This document shows, piece by piece, positions 1 through 6,334 of a stretch of DNA of 10,145 nt. The notes beneath the pieces are model-generated. The model saw nothing but the letters and a program-made list of their open reading frames with translations, did not search any database and was not told the DNA's origin. Each line of letters begins with the position of its first letter. Within the stretch, counting starts at the first letter, position 1. The translations under genes and the position numbers were made by a program. Location: positions 1-10,145 of the forward strand of contig JAWOCQ010000096.1 of assembly GCA_046483725.1 (NCBI GenBank), read 5' to 3'. This DNA comes from T3SED10-47 sp046483725 (lineage in GTDB: Bacteria; Bipolaricaulota; Bipolaricaulia; Bipolaricaulales; Bipolaricaulaceae).

Positions 1-1
1 C

Positions 2-562
2 ACCGTCCTTGGAGTACTTTTCCCCGTGTCCATGGCCCTGGGGCTGATATTCGTCCACCAAGCCCCCGGCGGGGCTGCCGGTGGGGCGCTGACTCTTCTC
101 TGGGGAAGCGTTCTGGGGATCACCATGGAGCAAGTATGGACGCTCGCCGCGGTCGCCTTGGGGTTGATCCTGCTCATGTTGGGTTGGGGCAAGGGTTTCT
201 TCGCCTTGCTGCTCGATCGCAAGCTGGCCCAGGCCTCAGGGCTCGCCACACGGTGGTACTTCTATACGGTGCTGGCGATGACGGCCGTTGTCGTTTCCAT
301 TTCCCTTCGCATAACGGGTGGGCTCTTGATCTACGCGCTTACGGTGCTGCCCGCGTCCAGCGCCTTCCAGTGGGTGTACGACGTGAAGAAGGCATTCCTC
401 GTTGGCCCTCTTCTGGGAGCACTGGCCGCTATAGGGGGATTCGGCGTTTCGCTGGGGGCCGATCTTCCCATCGGCTCTTCAATCGCCGTGTGCGCAGCGG
501 CAGTGTTCATCCTGTCAGTGGGGCTATCCCCAAAGAGGCACCGTGCACGGTCCACACCCTGA
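2..562 (+). CDS. Metal ABC transporter permease, ABC-3 (ZnuB/MntB-like) family, C-terminal part
   Basis: The reading frame is already open at base 2 and continues to TGA at 560-562, so the gene starts upstream of the window; 186 residues are visible. It is very hydrophobic, with about five to six membrane segments. It contains the pattern typical of ABC-3 metal permeases: a Gly-Leu-Leu helix followed by LTVLPASSAF (about bases 338-367), the counterpart of the conserved 'GALLVxALLVxPAAxA' helix of ZnuB/MntB/TroC. Family members form the membrane channel of zinc, manganese or iron importers with a separate ATPase and a solute-binding lipoprotein. Those partners are presumably upstream and outside the window. 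The metal cannot be told from this fragment. The tail ends in a short basic stretch (KRHRAR) as expected for a cytoplasmic C terminus. The ATG at 26 is internal and should not be taken as the start. Confidence 0.85.
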   Translation, partial: TVLGVLFPVSMALGLIFVHQAPGGAAGGALTLLWGSVLGITMEQVWTLAAVALGLILLMLGWGKGFFALLLDRKLAQASGLATRWYFYTVLAMTAVVVSISLRITGGLLIYALTVLPASSAFQWVYDVKKAFLVGPLLGALAAIGGFGVSLGADLPIGSSIAVCAAAVFILSVGLSPKRHRARSTP

Positions 563-750
563 CAACGCCGCTTCACCAAACAGTTCAATGGCATCCTCTC
601 TTTCTTAGGGATAGGCGCCAAGTGTGTTGCTCCGCCAACCAGGAAATAAACCAGGTACGCTACTCTTCGTTGGTCGCCATGGGCGAGGGTATGTTAAGCT
701 GTCGTGGCAGCGAATAGGCTTTGGAGCAGGACAGTAAGGGGTTTCTTCAG
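563..750. other. Intergenic region between metal permease and TPR gene
   Basis: No terminator with a U-tract is visible after the permease stop. The only promoter-like match is weak: TTGGTC at 670-675 and TGTTAA at 692-697, separated by 16 bp. The stretch 721-750 is open in frame with the TPR gene (TTG at 721) but is treated here as leader because the better ribosome binding site belongs to GTG 751. Confidence 0.35.
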
Positions 751-1296
751 GTGTTGAATGTTGGTGGCGAGTTGAGGTATGGGAGCGGTGGCCGAGAGGA
801 TCTTGTTCCCCCGCTTCCGGAACCGGGGGAGCTCACGGAAACCGAGCGTCGGGAGCTCTGTGAGCGAGCCCTGGAGCAGGTAGAACGCCTGCGACGTGAG
901 AAACGCTATCGGGAGGGGATAGACATCCTGGTGGAGGCCCTGAAGTACGGCCTGGAGAAGCCGCTGGTCTACTTCCGCCTGGGGAACATATACTTTGACA
1001 GCGGGGATCTCTCTCGAGCGGAATACACCTACAAGCGCGCCATCGACGAGGATCCCCAGTACGCCTCCGCTTACAACAACCTAGGAGTCGTGTACCGGAA
1101 ACAGGGTCGCGTGAGCGAATCGGTGCGTTATCTGAAGAAGGCCCGTCGCCTGGAACTGCGCTATCCTCAAAGACGCAAGCCCTCCGACAAGCAAAGGGAA
1201 AACTCCCAGCTCCGAGGCTTCCCGATGAGGGCCTTGCCAATTATCGTCATCGTGGCCCTGGTGATCGTTGCCCTGCTGGTATCTCGCCTCACCTAG
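751..1296 (+). CDS. TPR-repeat protein with C-terminal membrane anchor
   Basis: A 181-residue protein of unrecognised specific function. It starts with a flexible Gly/Pro/Glu-rich stretch (residues 1-30), then helical hairpins: a degenerate repeat at about 38-66 and two good TPR units at about 71-104 and 105-138 (the first with LGNIY and RAIDEDP, the second with LGVVYRKQGR). A basic linker follows, then one hydrophobic helix at about 162-178 that ends almost at the C terminus. This is a tail-anchor layout with the TPR domain facing the cytoplasm. TPR domains bind other proteins; no enzymatic motif is present. Start choice: the frame opens after TAG at 715-717, and TTG 721 is the first possible start. 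GTG 751 is preferred because AAGGGG lies 9 nt upstream, whereas 721 has no clear ribosome binding site. It ends with TAG, so UAG is a normal stop in this genome. It may be monocistronic. Confidence 0.75.
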   Translation: MLNVGGELRYGSGGREDLVPPLPEPGELTETERRELCERALEQVERLRREKRYREGIDILVEALKYGLEKPLVYFRLGNIYFDSGDLSRAEYTYKRAIDEDPQYASAYNNLGVVYRKQGRVSESVRYLKKARRLELRYPQRRKPSDKQRENSQLRGFPMRALPIIVIVALVIVALLVSRLT

Positions 1297-1556
1297 CCAT
1301 GTACTAATCGCACAGGCCTTGCGCTCGTCCCAGATCACGCTTCCCCTAGCTTAACGCCCGCCCGGCAACAAATAGCAAATGCGTCGAGCCCCATAGACAC
1401 CGCGCATGAGAAGGCGGACAAAAAAGCTAGAGAGGCTGCAACTACGCAGGGAGTTGTTCAACAGGGTGCTAGGTGCGCAGAGAAGGACGATCTTGCGGCA
1501 GTAAGGTATAATACGCGGCGGTCGCACATGGTGCGTTAGGATAACGGGGGTATGCA
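1297..1556. other. Intergenic region upstream of the Dpp-type ATPase pair
   Basis: This 260-nt spacer holds no convincing ORF or RNA gene. The downstream end carries a TATAAT box and a short hairpin (CGCAC 1523-1527, loop ATG, GTGCG 1531-1535) that would lie in the leader of the ATPase transcript. An out-of-frame ATG at 1552 overlaps the leader just before the true start. Confidence 0.4.
1507..1512 (+). promoter_or_regulatory. Perfect TATAAT -10 box for the ATPase pair
   Basis: TATAAT at 1507-1512 lies about 45 nt before the first ATPase gene, which would give a leader of about 38 nt. No good -35 hexamer sits 16-18 bp upstream (the sequence there is close to AGGACG), so it may need an activator. 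The call rests on the -10 match and its position. Confidence 0.5.
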
Positions 1557-2558
1557 ATGTCACTGATTGATATCAGCGATCTGCGTACGTACTTCCACAC
1601 CGAGAGGGGTGTGGTGAAGGCTGTCGACGGGGTCGATTTCTCCATAGACCTTCAACGGACTCTAGGGGTAGTGGGCGAGTCGGGCTGCGGGAAAAGCGTC
1701 ACGGCGCTCACCATTATGGGCCTCGTTCCCATGCCGCCCGGCAGGCTGGCCAGTGGCTCGATCCATTTCCAACGTAACGGCACCGATGTGGACCTGACAA
1801 AGCTCAACCCGCGGGGCAGGAGGTACCGGTCGATCCGCGGCAAAGAGATGGCGATGATCTTCCAGGAGCCCATGACCTCGTTGAACCCTGTGTTCACCAT
1901 CGGCTACCAGATTATGGAGGCCATCAGGCTACATCAGCGGGTTTCCAAGCAACAGGCTAAGAGGAACGCCGTCGAGCTGCTGCGCCAGGTGGGAATACCG
2001 CTTCCTGAGCAGAGGGTGAACGAGTACCCACATCAGCTATCGGGGGGTATGCGCCAGCGGGCGATGATCGCCATGGCTCTTTCCTGCAATCCGGCCTTGC
2101 TGATCGCCGATGAGCCCACCACGGCGCTCGACGTGACCATCCAGGCACAGGTTCTTGACCTAATGCGGGCGCTGCAGCAGCAGTACAACACCGCGATCAT
2201 GTTCATCACCCATAACTTAGGGGTGGTGGCTGAGCTATGTCAGGAAGTGGTGGTTATGTATTTGGGGAAGGCGGTGGAGTACGCGCAGGTAGGCCGCTTG
2301 TTCCACGATGCCAAGCACCCCTACACACAAGGGCTATTAAAGTCCATACCGTCGCTTGCCAGCAGGAAGAGGCGTTTGGACCCTATCACGGGCGTGGTTC
2401 CCGATCCCTTGGACACACCTCAGGGCTGCCCGTTCAACCCACGCTGCCCGCATGTGATGGATGTCTGTAAGCAGGAGATGCCGCCGCTTGAACAGGTGAC
2501 GCAAGATCATACAGTTGCCTGTTGGCTGTACCCAGCGGGGGGTGAAGATGCCGGCTGA
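1557..2558 (+). CDS. dppD: Dipeptide/oligopeptide ABC transporter ATP-binding protein, DppD/OppD type
   Basis: This 333-residue cytoplasmic ATPase would power import of peptides (or, in some family members, nickel or sugars) through a DppBC-type permease. Visible motifs: Walker A GESGCGKS (residues 40-47), Q-loop Gln103 in IFQEPMTSLNP, ABC signature LSGGMRQR (161-168), Walker B LLIADEP (181-187, catalytic Glu186) and H-loop His219. The C-terminal oligo_HPY extension begins at HPYT (254) and carries Cys291, Cys297, Cys304 and Cys322. This Cys pattern is common in DppD/DppF and has been linked to an iron-sulfur cluster in related proteins. Length matches the family. Start: ATG 1557 with CGGGGG six nt upstream; ATG 1552 is out of frame. 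The last 11 bases overlap the next gene, so the two are translationally coupled. DppD versus OppD, and the substrate, cannot be decided without the missing permease and binding protein. Confidence 0.9.
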   Translation: MSLIDISDLRTYFHTERGVVKAVDGVDFSIDLQRTLGVVGESGCGKSVTALTIMGLVPMPPGRLASGSIHFQRNGTDVDLTKLNPRGRRYRSIRGKEMAMIFQEPMTSLNPVFTIGYQIMEAIRLHQRVSKQQAKRNAVELLRQVGIPLPEQRVNEYPHQLSGGMRQRAMIAMALSCNPALLIADEPTTALDVTIQAQVLDLMRALQQQYNTAIMFITHNLGVVAELCQEVVVMYLGKAVEYAQVGRLFHDAKHPYTQGLLKSIPSLASRKRRLDPITGVVPDPLDTPQGCPFNPRCPHVMDVCKQEMPPLEQVTQDHTVACWLYPAGGEDAG

Positions 2559-3591
2559 GACGACTTTGAGGCTAAACGAGGATGTACTACTCCAGGTAAC
2601 CGGGCTAAAGAAATACTTCCCCGTCCGGAAAGGTTTGCTTCGCAGGGTGGCGGGCTGGGTTAAAGCGGTGGACGACGTGTCCCTGTTCGTCCGCGATGGG
2701 GAGACCCTGGGGCTCGTAGGCGAATCGGGTTGCGGAAAGACCACCTGTGGGCGGAGCATCCTGCGGCTGATCGAGCCCACCGGCGGGAGCGTTCTGTTCC
2801 GTGCCAAGCGGATGAATCGCGTTGTGGACGTGGCTATGCTGAGCAAGGCGGAGATGAAATCTCTGCGGCGGGAGATGCAGGTAATCTTCCAGGACCCCTA
2901 CTCCTCACTAAACCCCCGCATGACCGTGGGAGACATCGTGGGAGAGGCGCTGACCGTGCACCACGTCTCCCGGGGCCAAGACAGGCAAAACCGGGTGCGG
3001 GAGCTCTTGCAGGCAGTGGGGCTGAAAGGGGAGCACATGCGCCGCTATCCGCACGAGTTCTCCGGGGGACAACGGCAACGCATTGGCGTCGCCCGCGCCC
3101 TGGCGCTGGATCCGCAGCTAATCATCTGTGATGAGCCGGTTTCGGCCCTGGACGTTTCCATCCAGGCGCAGGTGCTTAACTTGCTGGAAGACCTGCAGGA
3201 CGAGTTTGAGTTGACCTACCTGTTCATCGCTCACGACCTCTCCGTGGTGAAGCATATATCGGATAGACTGGCGGTGATGTACCTGGGGAAGGTCGTTGAG
3301 CTGGCCTCCACAGAAGTTATGTATGCCACGCCTCTGCATCCGTATACGGAGGCCTTGCTGTCGGCAGTCCCCGTTCCCGACCCGGACTACGAGGCTGAAC
3401 GCATCCTCCTACAAGGGGACGTTCCCAGCCCGGTTAATCCGCCAGAGGGCTGCTACTTTCACCCACGCTGCCAGTATGCTCAACCGATCTGTTCGGAGAA
3501 GGCGCCGGAGTTCCGCGATCTAGGGAGCCTCCACTTCTCCGCCTGTCACTTCGCGGACTCGCTGGAGCTAGAGGGAGTAAAGGCCCAATGA
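2548..3591 (+). CDS. dppF: Dipeptide/oligopeptide ABC transporter ATP-binding protein, DppF/OppF type
   Basis: A second ATPase of 347 residues, the expected heterodimer partner of the preceding DppD-like protein. Motifs: Walker A GESGCGKT (58-65), Q-loop Gln115 in VIFQDPYSSLNP, signature FSGGQRQR (171-178), Walker B LIICDEP (191-197, Glu196) and H-loop His229. The oligo_HPY tail starts at HPYT (264) with Cys302, Cys308, Cys315 and Cys333. The N-terminal KKYFPVRKGLLRR stretch is typical of DppF/OppF. Start: ATG 2548, with a GGGGGG ribosome site about 6 nt upstream and an 11-base overlap with the previous gene. The frame stays open to TTG 2515, but that would overlap 44 bases and lacks such a site; GTG 2542 is also possible. 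The gene ends the operon, as the next genes run on the opposite strand. Confidence 0.9.
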   Translation: MPAETTLRLNEDVLLQVTGLKKYFPVRKGLLRRVAGWVKAVDDVSLFVRDGETLGLVGESGCGKTTCGRSILRLIEPTGGSVLFRAKRMNRVVDVAMLSKAEMKSLRREMQVIFQDPYSSLNPRMTVGDIVGEALTVHHVSRGQDRQNRVRELLQAVGLKGEHMRRYPHEFSGGQRQRIGVARALALDPQLIICDEPVSALDVSIQAQVLNLLEDLQDEFELTYLFIAHDLSVVKHISDRLAVMYLGKVVELASTEVMYATPLHPYTEALLSAVPVPDPDYEAERILLQGDVPSPVNPPEGCYFHPRCQYAQPICSEKAPEFRDLGSLHFSACHFADSLELEGVKAQ

Positions 3592-3683
3592 CGGTGCGGC
3601 CGTAAACTAGCAAGCGGGCAATTGCTGTTGTGTGCTATGCTGGGCTCTGGTACTCGCAAGGGAGAAAATGTCTCCCGGAGGGA
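3592..3683. other. Convergent intergenic region with a short hairpin
   Basis: This 92-nt gap separates the 3' ends of the ATPase operon and the AOR-MoaD operon. It contains a perfect 6-bp inverted repeat, GGGAGA (3660-3665), loop AAATG, TCTCCC (3671-3676). It could end transcription from both sides, but neither strand has a U-tract after it, so intrinsic terminator function is uncertain. Confidence 0.4.
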
Positions 3684-3965
3684 TTAACCGCCGGCAACGA
3701 GGGGGAACGCGGCGACCGCGTCGTCCTTGGTAAGCGGTGTGGCTAGGCCTTGGAGGAACTCGACATTGCGGCCATTCACCATCACCTTGATTGTGCTACG
3801 CAGCTCACCCGACTCATCCACAAGCTCCGGCCCCAGAGCAGGGTACCGCCCCACCAGGGCCTCTACCATCGAGCCAACATCGGTTGCCTGCACGGTCACC
3901 GATCCGGCTCCAACCGGCTCCTGCAGGCTGGCAAACAACCGCACTGTGACCTCAGGTCCGTTCAC
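3684..3965 (-). CDS. MoaD/ThiS-family sulfur-carrier protein
   Basis: A 93-residue ubiquitin-fold protein of the MoaD/ThiS family. It begins with a beta strand VTVRLFASLQEPVG, has a middle helix (MVEALVGRYP) and ends in FPLVAGG, with the C-terminal Gly92-Gly93 that is adenylated and turned into a thiocarboxylate in this family. The MoaD role is to donate sulfur to the dithiolene of molybdopterin or tungstopterin, together with MoaE and a MoeB-like E1 enzyme, which are not in this window. It lies 39 nt downstream of the AOR-family gene on the same strand, a common pairing for tungsten AOR enzymes; cofactor supply to that enzyme is the natural inference. The start is GTG at 3965, with AGGAAG about 5 nt upstream. 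A ThiS or other sulfur-carrier role is less likely given the neighbour. Confidence 0.88.
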   Translation of the reverse strand: MNGPEVTVRLFASLQEPVGAGSVTVQATDVGSMVEALVGRYPALGPELVDESGELRSTIKVMVNGRNVEFLQGLATPLTKDDAVAAFPLVAGG

Positions 3966-4004
3966 CAGCTTCCTGGGGCAGGGGGCAACGCTCGTGCGCT
4001 CCGC

Positions 4005-5741
4005 TTACTCATTATCAAACACTGTGTCCAACTGCTCCTCGAGAACGTCGAACACATGATTGTGCGGCGGAAGCTTCTCCATACGCATAAACTCCGGCAA
4101 GCGATCATCAGCCTTGGTGAAGCCCGCCTTCTTGTTGAACTCGCGTTCCACATCAAGGATATCCTTGCCCAGGCGGTCGATGTCATCCACGGTGAGCGAT
4201 GCACCGAGTACACCATTGACGGTTTCCACCATCCCCTCCAGCGCCTCGGGAATGTCGAGCACGGCGAACGCTGTAAACAAGCAGTACCCGGCGCTGTCGA
4301 TCACCGCCGTAGCCCGCTGGAGGTTCTGGGACATCTCTCCTTTGTTTGTGGCTAGGGGATCGGCCTTGCCTCCCACAACCATGATTTCTGGGGCGACGGT
4401 GTACCCGGCAGTGTGGTCGGCGCCCATGGGTGTGGTGGCATACGTGATCCCCATGCCCTTCACCGCTCGAGGGTCGTACGCAGGCATCGCCTGGCCTTTG
4501 ACCACCGGAACCCGAGTTACTCCCAGGGCAGTACCGATGAACCTCGCTCCATGCATTAGCATTCTGCCCTTGGGTGTTCCTCTACGGATCTCCTCCATGA
4601 GCTGCAACGCGCCCTGCCCATCACCGAAGCCGAGCATGCCGCCTTCCATGGCCACGGCCAGAGTATTGCCCATCTCGATGGTGTCCAGTCCTAGGTCATT
4701 GCATGCCCGGTTGAGCTCGCCGATGACGTCGAGGTCATAGATACCACAATTGGGGCCCAGGGCCCATACGCTCTCATGCTCCAGGACTCCTACCGGCTCC
4801 TTGCCACCTTCTTTGGTCCACACCTCGGAGCACTGGATGATGCATCCGGGATGACAGGAGTGGGGACGGGTCCCCCCACGTTCCTTGATGATCTCGGCCT
4901 TGCGCTCACCGGATACCAGGTCCGCCAAGTCCTCTTTGCCACTGGAGAAGTTGCGGGGAGGGAGCCCTCCTGCTTCGTTCAAGATGTTGATGAGCACATC
5001 CGTCCCATAGCTGGCCAGTGCACCGCCGGGCTTGGTCACATCGTGGGCCTTGAGCCCTTCCACCAGCTTCCGGCGCCCCCGGTCGAACGCCTCTTTGTCT
5101 TTGAGCTCTACCTGAGGGGCATCTCTTCCGTCAAGCAACATAAACTTGACTCCGCGGGTGGCGGTGACCGCTCCCAGTCCACCTCTCCCCGCGTAGCGTG
5201 TGGAGCGACCCTCCAAGTCGTTGAACACAATGCCCGAGTTGCTCGCTGACATCTCAGAGACAACACCTACCCCGCAGATATCAACATTTCCCCCAAACTC
5301 GTTGTGGAGTTCCTCATAGGCTTGATAGAGTCCTTTGCCAGCCCACTTGGCGGCGTCGACGAATTCCACGCCGGTGGTGTCGATCTTTAGTAGCTTGCAG
5401 CCGCTTGTGCTCTGCCCCTCGACAATCACAGCCTGAATGCCCAGGCGAGCTAGAGTCTGGGCGAACCGCGTGCCCACGTTGGATTCTTTGATTCCCCCGG
5501 TAAGCGGGGATTTACCGCCTACAGAGAGCCTGCCCGAAGATGGAGCGCTCGTCCCGGTCACGATACCTGGAGCGAATACCACCTTGTTGTTCGGCCCCAG
5601 AGGATGACAGTCGGGAGGGACTTCTGCTGCAACGATTGCCGATGTCAAGCCCCGCCCACCTAAGGATACGTACTCAGGCGCTACGTCCTCGAACTTCGCT
5701 GTAAGACTGTTCATGTCCACCCGTAGAATCCGCTTGTTCAT
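4005..5741 (-). CDS. aor: Aldehyde:ferredoxin oxidoreductase family protein (tungsten-bis-pterin type)
   Basis: This 578-residue protein matches the AOR family over its whole length. The N-terminal domain has MNKRILRVDM, LGGRGL (residues 27-32), APGIVTGTSAPSSGR (57-71), GGKSPLTGG (75-83) and RYAGRGGLGAV (182-192), the pterin-binding region. The iron-sulfur ligands are Cys296, Cys300 and Cys304 in SCHPGCIIQC, plus Cys487 in DSAGYC. Other conserved segments are GADHTAGYT (440-448) and NCGIYDLD (331-338). Known members oxidise aldehydes to acids with ferredoxin as acceptor, in the cytoplasm, using a tungsten bis-pterin and one [4Fe-4S] cluster; the exact substrate here is unknown. The Cys spacing CX3CX3C differs from the CX2CX3C of the archaeal archetype and suggests another subfamily. 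Start: ATG 5741 with GAGGTG seven nt upstream. The MoaD-like gene follows in the same operon. Length is slightly below the roughly 600 residues of classical AOR. Confidence 0.92.
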   Translation of the reverse strand: MNKRILRVDMNSLTAKFEDVAPEYVSLGGRGLTSAIVAAEVPPDCHPLGPNNKVVFAPGIVTGTSAPSSGRLSVGGKSPLTGGIKESNVGTRFAQTLARLGIQAVIVEGQSTSGCKLLKIDTTGVEFVDAAKWAGKGLYQAYEELHNEFGGNVDICGVGVVSEMSASNSGIVFNDLEGRSTRYAGRGGLGAVTATRGVKFMLLDGRDAPQVELKDKEAFDRGRRKLVEGLKAHDVTKPGGALASYGTDVLINILNEAGGLPPRNFSSGKEDLADLVSGERKAEIIKERGGTRPHSCHPGCIIQCSEVWTKEGGKEPVGVLEHESVWALGPNCGIYDLDVIGELNRACNDLGLDTIEMGNTLAVAMEGGMLGFGDGQGALQLMEEIRRGTPKGRMLMHGARFIGTALGVTRVPVVKGQAMPAYDPRAVKGMGITYATTPMGADHTAGYTVAPEIMVVGGKADPLATNKGEMSQNLQRATAVIDSAGYCLFTAFAVLDIPEALEGMVETVNGVLGASLTVDDIDRLGKDILDVEREFNKKAGFTKADDRLPEFMRMEKLPPHNHVFDVLEEQLDTVFDNE

Positions 5742-5836
5742 GTGCCGTCACCTCGCAATCAGATGCTGCCCCGCCCCGCTGTAAGCGCGCCCGTTGTGCG
5801 GCTCATCCTCTGCGCAACACTCTAAGCCCCCGCGGG

Positions 5837-5862
5837 GCCTACAGCCAAATCCGGCTGTAGGC
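5837..5862. promoter_or_regulatory. Perfect 10-bp inverted repeat / stem-loop upstream of AOR
   Basis: GCCTACAGCC (5837-5846) is followed by loop AAATCC and its exact complement GGCTGTAGGC (5853-5862). It could be an operator for a dimeric regulator or an RNA hairpin in the AOR leader. No U-run follows on either strand, so it is not a standard terminator. The molybdenum-cofactor riboswitch is much larger and is not recognisable here. Confidence 0.55.
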
Positions 5863-5959
5863 TCTACGCCTGACTGTGCCCGCTTACCACAAGTGTTCTA
5901 CCATGCTCGCGTTCCGCTTTTTCGCCACGCCACCCCCGTAGAGGCTGGTCTTGTGAGGA

Positions 5960-5988
5960 TCGTCATTGCCGCAGCCACAGGCTATACT
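5960..5988 (+). promoter_or_regulatory. Promoter of UPF0251 gene, giving a leaderless transcript
   Basis: TCGTCA (5960-5965, 4 of 6 to the -35 consensus) and TATACT (5983-5988, 5 of 6 to the -10 consensus) are 17 bp apart. The predicted transcription start, about 7 nt after the -10 box, falls on or next to the ATG at 5995, which has no ribosome binding site in front of it. Confidence 0.5.
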
Positions 5989-5994
5989 CCGTAC

Positions 5995-6333
5995 ATGCCT
6001 AGACCACCAAAACCGCGATGGTACCAGATACCCCCACCTCATGATGCGTACAAGCCAGCGGGGGTTCCCATGGCGCAGCTGGAGAGGGTGGAACTCCGGC
6101 TAGACGAGTTGGAGACCCTACGCCTCTGCGACGGGGAGGGGCTAGACCAACAACAGGCAGGGCGTGAAATGGGAGTCTCGCGGGGAACAGTACAGCGCCT
6201 GTTGACAAGCGGCCGCTGCAAGGTAGCGAACGCGCTGGCCGACGGCAAGGCGCTCGTGATCTCGTGTCCCGGGTATGTACAGCTTCGCCGCGGTCACGGC
6301 CCCCGTCACCGCGGCGGGCGCCCGGCGGGCTGA
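5995..6333 (+). CDS. UPF0251/DUF134 family helix-turn-helix protein
   Basis: A 112-residue protein matching UPF0251 (DUF134): an N-terminal MPRPPKPRWY start, the FKPAG-like YKPAGVP (19-25), a long acidic helix VELRLDELETLRLCDGEGLD and a sigma-region-4-like helix-turn-helix (about 48-72, QQQAGREMGVSRGTVQRLL). It ends in ANALADGKALVI and a short Gly/Arg/His tail. It is probably a DNA-binding regulator; its targets are unknown. Family genes often sit near metal-cofactor or NifX/NafY-like genes, so control of the divergent AOR operon is a fair but untested guess. Start: ATG 5995 fits the family N terminus exactly, but no ribosome site precedes it. GTG 5953 has GAGG eight nt upstream and is an alternative that would add 14 residues. 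The next gene overlaps or abuts its stop. Confidence 0.85.
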   Translation: MPRPPKPRWYQIPPPHDAYKPAGVPMAQLERVELRLDELETLRLCDGEGLDQQQAGREMGVSRGTVQRLLTSGRCKVANALADGKALVISCPGYVQLRRGHGPRHRGGRPAG

Positions 6334-6334
6334 A

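Larger units (their letters stand above)
5742..5994. other. Divergent regulatory region between AOR and UPF0251 genes
   Basis: This 253-nt spacer must contain the promoters of both divergent operons. It holds a strong stem-loop at 5837-5862, an overlapping CCCCGCGGGG palindrome (5828-5837) and a promoter for the UPF0251 gene. For the AOR side the best match is an extended -10-like TGGTAGAAC on the minus strand (5903-5895), without a good -35. In that case the stem-loop would be in the AOR 5' leader. Confidence 0.5.

Noticed and set aside
136..717. 193-codon plus-strand frame overlapping the metal permease
   Set aside because: Shadow of the permease gene in a GC-rich genome; Arg/Gly-rich, no domain, and it overlaps clear coding sequence over most of its length.
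3660..3676. Intrinsic terminator between the convergent operons
   Set aside because: The 6-bp stem is perfect, but neither strand has a U-tract after it, so it is listed only as a hairpin.
5794..5994. N-terminal extension of the UPF0251 frame back to 5794
   Set aside because: The extra residues do not resemble the family and the frame would run through the palindromes and the promoter region.
5742..5994. Molybdenum/tungsten-cofactor riboswitch upstream of AOR
   Set aside because: The region has only a simple hairpin and an overlapping palindrome. The multi-stem architecture of that riboswitch class is not visible by eye; a covariance-model search would settle it.
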